DNA of 34,008 nucleotides from the NCBI GenBank assembly GCA_022564115.1, contig JADFMB010000005.1, positions 1 to 34,008 on the forward strand, in the 5' to 3' direction. Positions 32,275 through 34,008 of this stretch are shown piece after piece (within the stretch, counting starts at the first letter, position 1; each line of letters opens with the position of its first letter). The notes beneath the pieces were generated by a model. The model was not told the DNA's origin, made no database searches, and saw only the letters and a list, made by a program, of their open reading frames with translations. The position numbers and the translations under genes were made by a program. This stretch comes from Pseudomonadota bacterium (GTDB lineage: Bacteria > Pseudomonadota > Alphaproteobacteria > Rhodospirillales > Casp-alpha2).

Positions 32275-32580
32275 GCCTTAATTCCTTTCACTTTCAAACT
32301 TCTGTCCTTGGCAAATGGACAACCCCCGTACTCCGCTTCATTCAGGAAACCGATTTTTCCGATTTCCGGCAATTGTGACTGTATCAAGACTGTGTGTCGG
32401 GGTTTTTACCGTTGGGTTTCATTGTGTTTCGGCATGTTTCACCTTTGTTAACTTTGTCGGCTCGGCTTTTATGGCTTCGAAGCAGGAGAAACTTCGGGTT
32501 TCCAGGAAAAACGTTGACATTTCCTGATTGGCGGGGCGTTTTCGGGGCGTTCTTGGGGCGATGAAATCCATAGGAACGAA
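32275..32580. other. Divergent intergenic region upstream of pyrC
   Basis: About 305 bp without a gene, between the secreted-protein gene and pyrC. It contains a TTGACA hexamer at 32513-32518 with no good -10 partner, and the direct repeat GGGGCGTT (32535-32565, three near-copies) shortly before the pyrC ribosome site AGGAACG. Confidence 0.5.
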
Positions 32581-33651
32581 ATGACCGAAATCACCCTCCG
32601 GCGGCCCGACGATTGGCACCTGCACCTGCGCGACGGCGATATGCTGAAAGCCGTGCTGCCGTTCACCGTCCGCCAATTTTCCCGGGCCATCGTCATGCCC
32701 AACCTGGTGCCGCCGGTGAGGACCGCCGCCGAGGCCGAGGCCTACCGCGGGCGCATCGGGGCGGCGGTGCCGGAAGGGGCGGATTTCACCCCCCTGATGA
32801 CCTGCTATCTGGCCGACGACACCGACTCCGATGACCTCATCCGTGGCCACCAATCGGGGGCGTTCACGGCGGCCAAGCTCTATCCCGCCGGTGCCACCAC
32901 CCATTCCGCCGACGGGGTCACCGACATCGCCCGTATCGACGGGGTGCTGGGTCGGATGGAAGAAGCCGGCATGCCGCTGCTGGTCCACGGCGAAACCACG
33001 GATCCGGACGTCGACGTCTTCGACCGCGAGGCGGTGTTCATCGACAACACCCTGAAATCCATGATCGAGCGCTTTCCCGGCCTGAAGGTGGTGTTGGAGC
33101 ATGTGACCACCATCGAAGGCGTGGATTTCGTCCGGGCCGGGGGAGAAAACCTCGCCGCCACCATTACCGTCCATCACCTGATGATCAACCGGGGCGCCAT
33201 GTTCGAGGGCGGCATCCGGCCGCACCTGTACTGCCTGCCGGTGGCCAAGCGCGAACGCCACCGCCTGGCGCTCAGGAAGGCGGCGACCTCGGGCGAGGCG
33301 AAGTTCTTTCTCGGCACCGATTCCGCCCCGCACCCCGTCAGCGCCAAGGAAGCGGCCCGCGGCTGCGCCGGTATCTTTTCGGCGCCGGCGGCGCTCGAAC
33401 TCTACGCCCAGGTGTTCGACGACGAAGACGCCCTCGACAAGCTGGAAGCCTTCGCCTCCCTCAACGGCCCGGCCTTTTACGGGCTTGCCGTCAACGAAGG
33501 GACGTTGACCCTGAAAAAGCAGGAAGGGCGGGTGCCGGGCGACGTCCCGGTGGAAGGCGGCGAGGCGGTCAAGCCGTTCCATGCCGGCCAGACCCTTGCC
33601 TGGACCTTAGGTCATGAACTCATAAATGGAGACGACTGTGACGCGTGTTAA
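32581..33651 (+). CDS. pyrC: Dihydroorotase (class II), 3' end altered by a MITE
   Basis: Third step of pyrimidine synthesis: cyclises carbamoyl aspartate to dihydroorotate. The metal-binding HLHLRDG (H13, H15) and the carbamylated lysine in [13 protein letters not shown] (K99) are present, as are [25 protein letters not shown] and LGTDSAPHP. This is the short, E. coli-type class. Ribosome site AGGAACGAA precedes the ATG. The final 15 residues ([13 protein letters not shown]) come from an inserted mobile element; the family normally ends soon after the conserved W (LAW). Activity is probably kept, since the core is whole. Confidence 0.96.
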   Translation: MTEITLRRPDDWHLHLRDGDMLKAVLPFTVRQFSRAIVMPNLVPPVRTAAEAEAYRGRIGAAVPEGADFTPLMTCYLADDTDSDDLIRGHQSGAFTAAKLYPAGATTHSADGVTDIARIDGVLGRMEEAGMPLLVHGETTDPDVDVFDREAVFIDNTLKSMIERFPGLKVVLEHVTTIEGVDFVRAGGENLAATITVHHLMINRGAMFEGGIRPHLYCLPVAKRERHRLALRKAATSGEAKFFLGTDSAPHPVSAKEAARGCAGIFSAPAALELYAQVFDDEDALDKLEAFASLNGPAFYGLAVNEGTLTLKKQEGRVPGDVPVEGGEAVKPFHAGQTLAWTLGHELINGDDCDAC

Positions 33652-33878
33652 TTTGTTCACTGGCAAGGAGCTAGGAGGGAGTGATGCCGAAGCATCATGA
33701 CCGACGAGGGGACGATGCCCAGTGGACAAAAGAACCGCGCCCCAAAAGGGGTCGGCATAGGGCCCGTTTCGGTGCGTCATGCGCCCTCACCGGGGCTTTA
33801 GCCCCGCTTTCGCGCCCCTTCCTACCGAAACGGGCCCTCTGCCGATCACAGTTCGCCGCCATTTATGAGTTCATGACC
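33610..33878. mobile_element. 269-bp MITE with 20-bp terminal inverted repeats and TTA target duplication
   Basis: GGTCATGAACTCATAAATGG at 33610-33629 and its exact reverse complement at 33859-33878; similarity continues inward in imperfect form for about 15 bases more. The element is bounded by TTA (33607-33609 and 33879-33881), consistent with a 3-bp target duplication as made by some IS5-family elements. Inside, AGGGCCCGTTTCGGT and ACCGAAACGGGCCCT (about 33760-33774, 33825-33839) and CGGGGC/GCCCCG form nested hairpins. There is no transposase gene. It inserted into the 3' end of pyrC. Confidence 0.85.
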
Positions 33879-33920
33879 TTAAGTGCCCGGACTTGTCTTG
33901 GGTCGTTTCTTGGGGCGGCC

Positions 33921-34008
33921 TCAGCGTTTCGCGATCAACTTGAATAAGTCGGACATGCCTTCCTTGTCCTTGTCGATTTTGACCAGAAACTGAAGACCGA
34001 TATAGCCT
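33921..34008 (-). CDS. C-terminal end of an unidentified gene (runs off the window)
   Basis: The last 28 codons of a minus-strand gene: GYIGLQFLVKIDKDKEGMSDLFKLIAKR then a stop at 33921-33923. The balance of hydrophobic and charged residues looks like real protein. The IGLQF phrase recalls the end of PilZ-type domains, but this is weak. It converges with pyrC. Confidence 0.55.
   Translation of the reverse strand, partial: GYIGLQFLVKIDKDKEGMSDLFKLIAKR

Noticed and set aside
32419-33582. 387-codon open frame on the minus strand
   Set aside because: Antisense of pyrC; no homology recognisable and no ribosome site.
33681-33947. 88-codon frame on the plus strand inside the MITE
   Set aside because: It starts within the element and runs out into flanking sequence; it has no domain and is explained by the repeat.

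Overview
The window reads as a stretch of a high-GC alphaproteobacterial chromosome, most like a member of the Rhodospirillales. This rests on gene content and order: a thioredoxin-fold/SMC pair next to DciA (DUF721) and MutY, separate glyQ and glyS followed by pyruvate phosphate dikinase, a DUF2336 protein, a DUF2007 protein beside a TrmN6-like methyltransferase, a YgfZ protein, and frequent TTG/GTG starts. Species cannot be named from the sequence alone.

Layout. 1-3257: smc (5' part only), a DsbA-like oxidoreductase and dciA on the minus strand, with mutY divergent. 3279-9040: apt, an in-frame aminotransferase/UspA chimera, two orphan TRAP-type binding proteins (TAXI and DctP classes) that share an unusual N-terminal membrane anchor, a basic cytochrome c and a DUF2336 protein. 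9126-11555: tRNA-Pro(CGG), a polyprenyl diphosphate synthase, DUF2007 and a tRNA methyltransferase-like gene. 11556-13400: an AT-rich island holding one membrane-anchored coiled-coil gene. 13450-21337: S49 peptidase, a 500-base gene-free stretch with an 11-bp tandem array, a zinc-ribbon membrane protein, glyQ-glyS-ppdK and a 35-residue membrane protein. 21584-23786: HIT protein, SAM methyltransferase, ygfZ. 23972-30480: a tightly packed + strand glycosyltransferase operon (GT9, two tandem GT2 paralogues, two GT4) ending in an asparagine-synthetase-type amidotransferase, probably for surface polysaccharide. 30481-31312: an insertion with a PD-(D/E)XK nuclease-like gene. 31389-34008: two tandem secreted paralogues, pyrC with a MITE in its 3' end, and the 3' end of a further gene.

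The most striking system is at the 3' end of asnB. The last 107 bases of asnB occur twice, 827 bp apart, and between the copies lies a small gene with a D...QxK nuclease signature like that of the PD-(D/E)XK homing endonuclease I-Ssp6803I. The upstream copy completes the asnB frame and the downstream copy is an orphaned tail. All six differences between the copies fall in 19 bases. This is the architecture expected of an endonuclease that enters a gene together with a replacement 3' end, as recalled for fungal mitochondrial atp6.

Other points worth following: a dispersed GAGGCGGGGACGG/CGGACAGGGAC repeat read through in frame inside several conserved proteins; the TAXI/DctP shared glycine-zipper anchor; an aminotransferase-UspA fusion; a MITE with a 3-bp target duplication in pyrC; and several perfect palindromes in divergent promoters.
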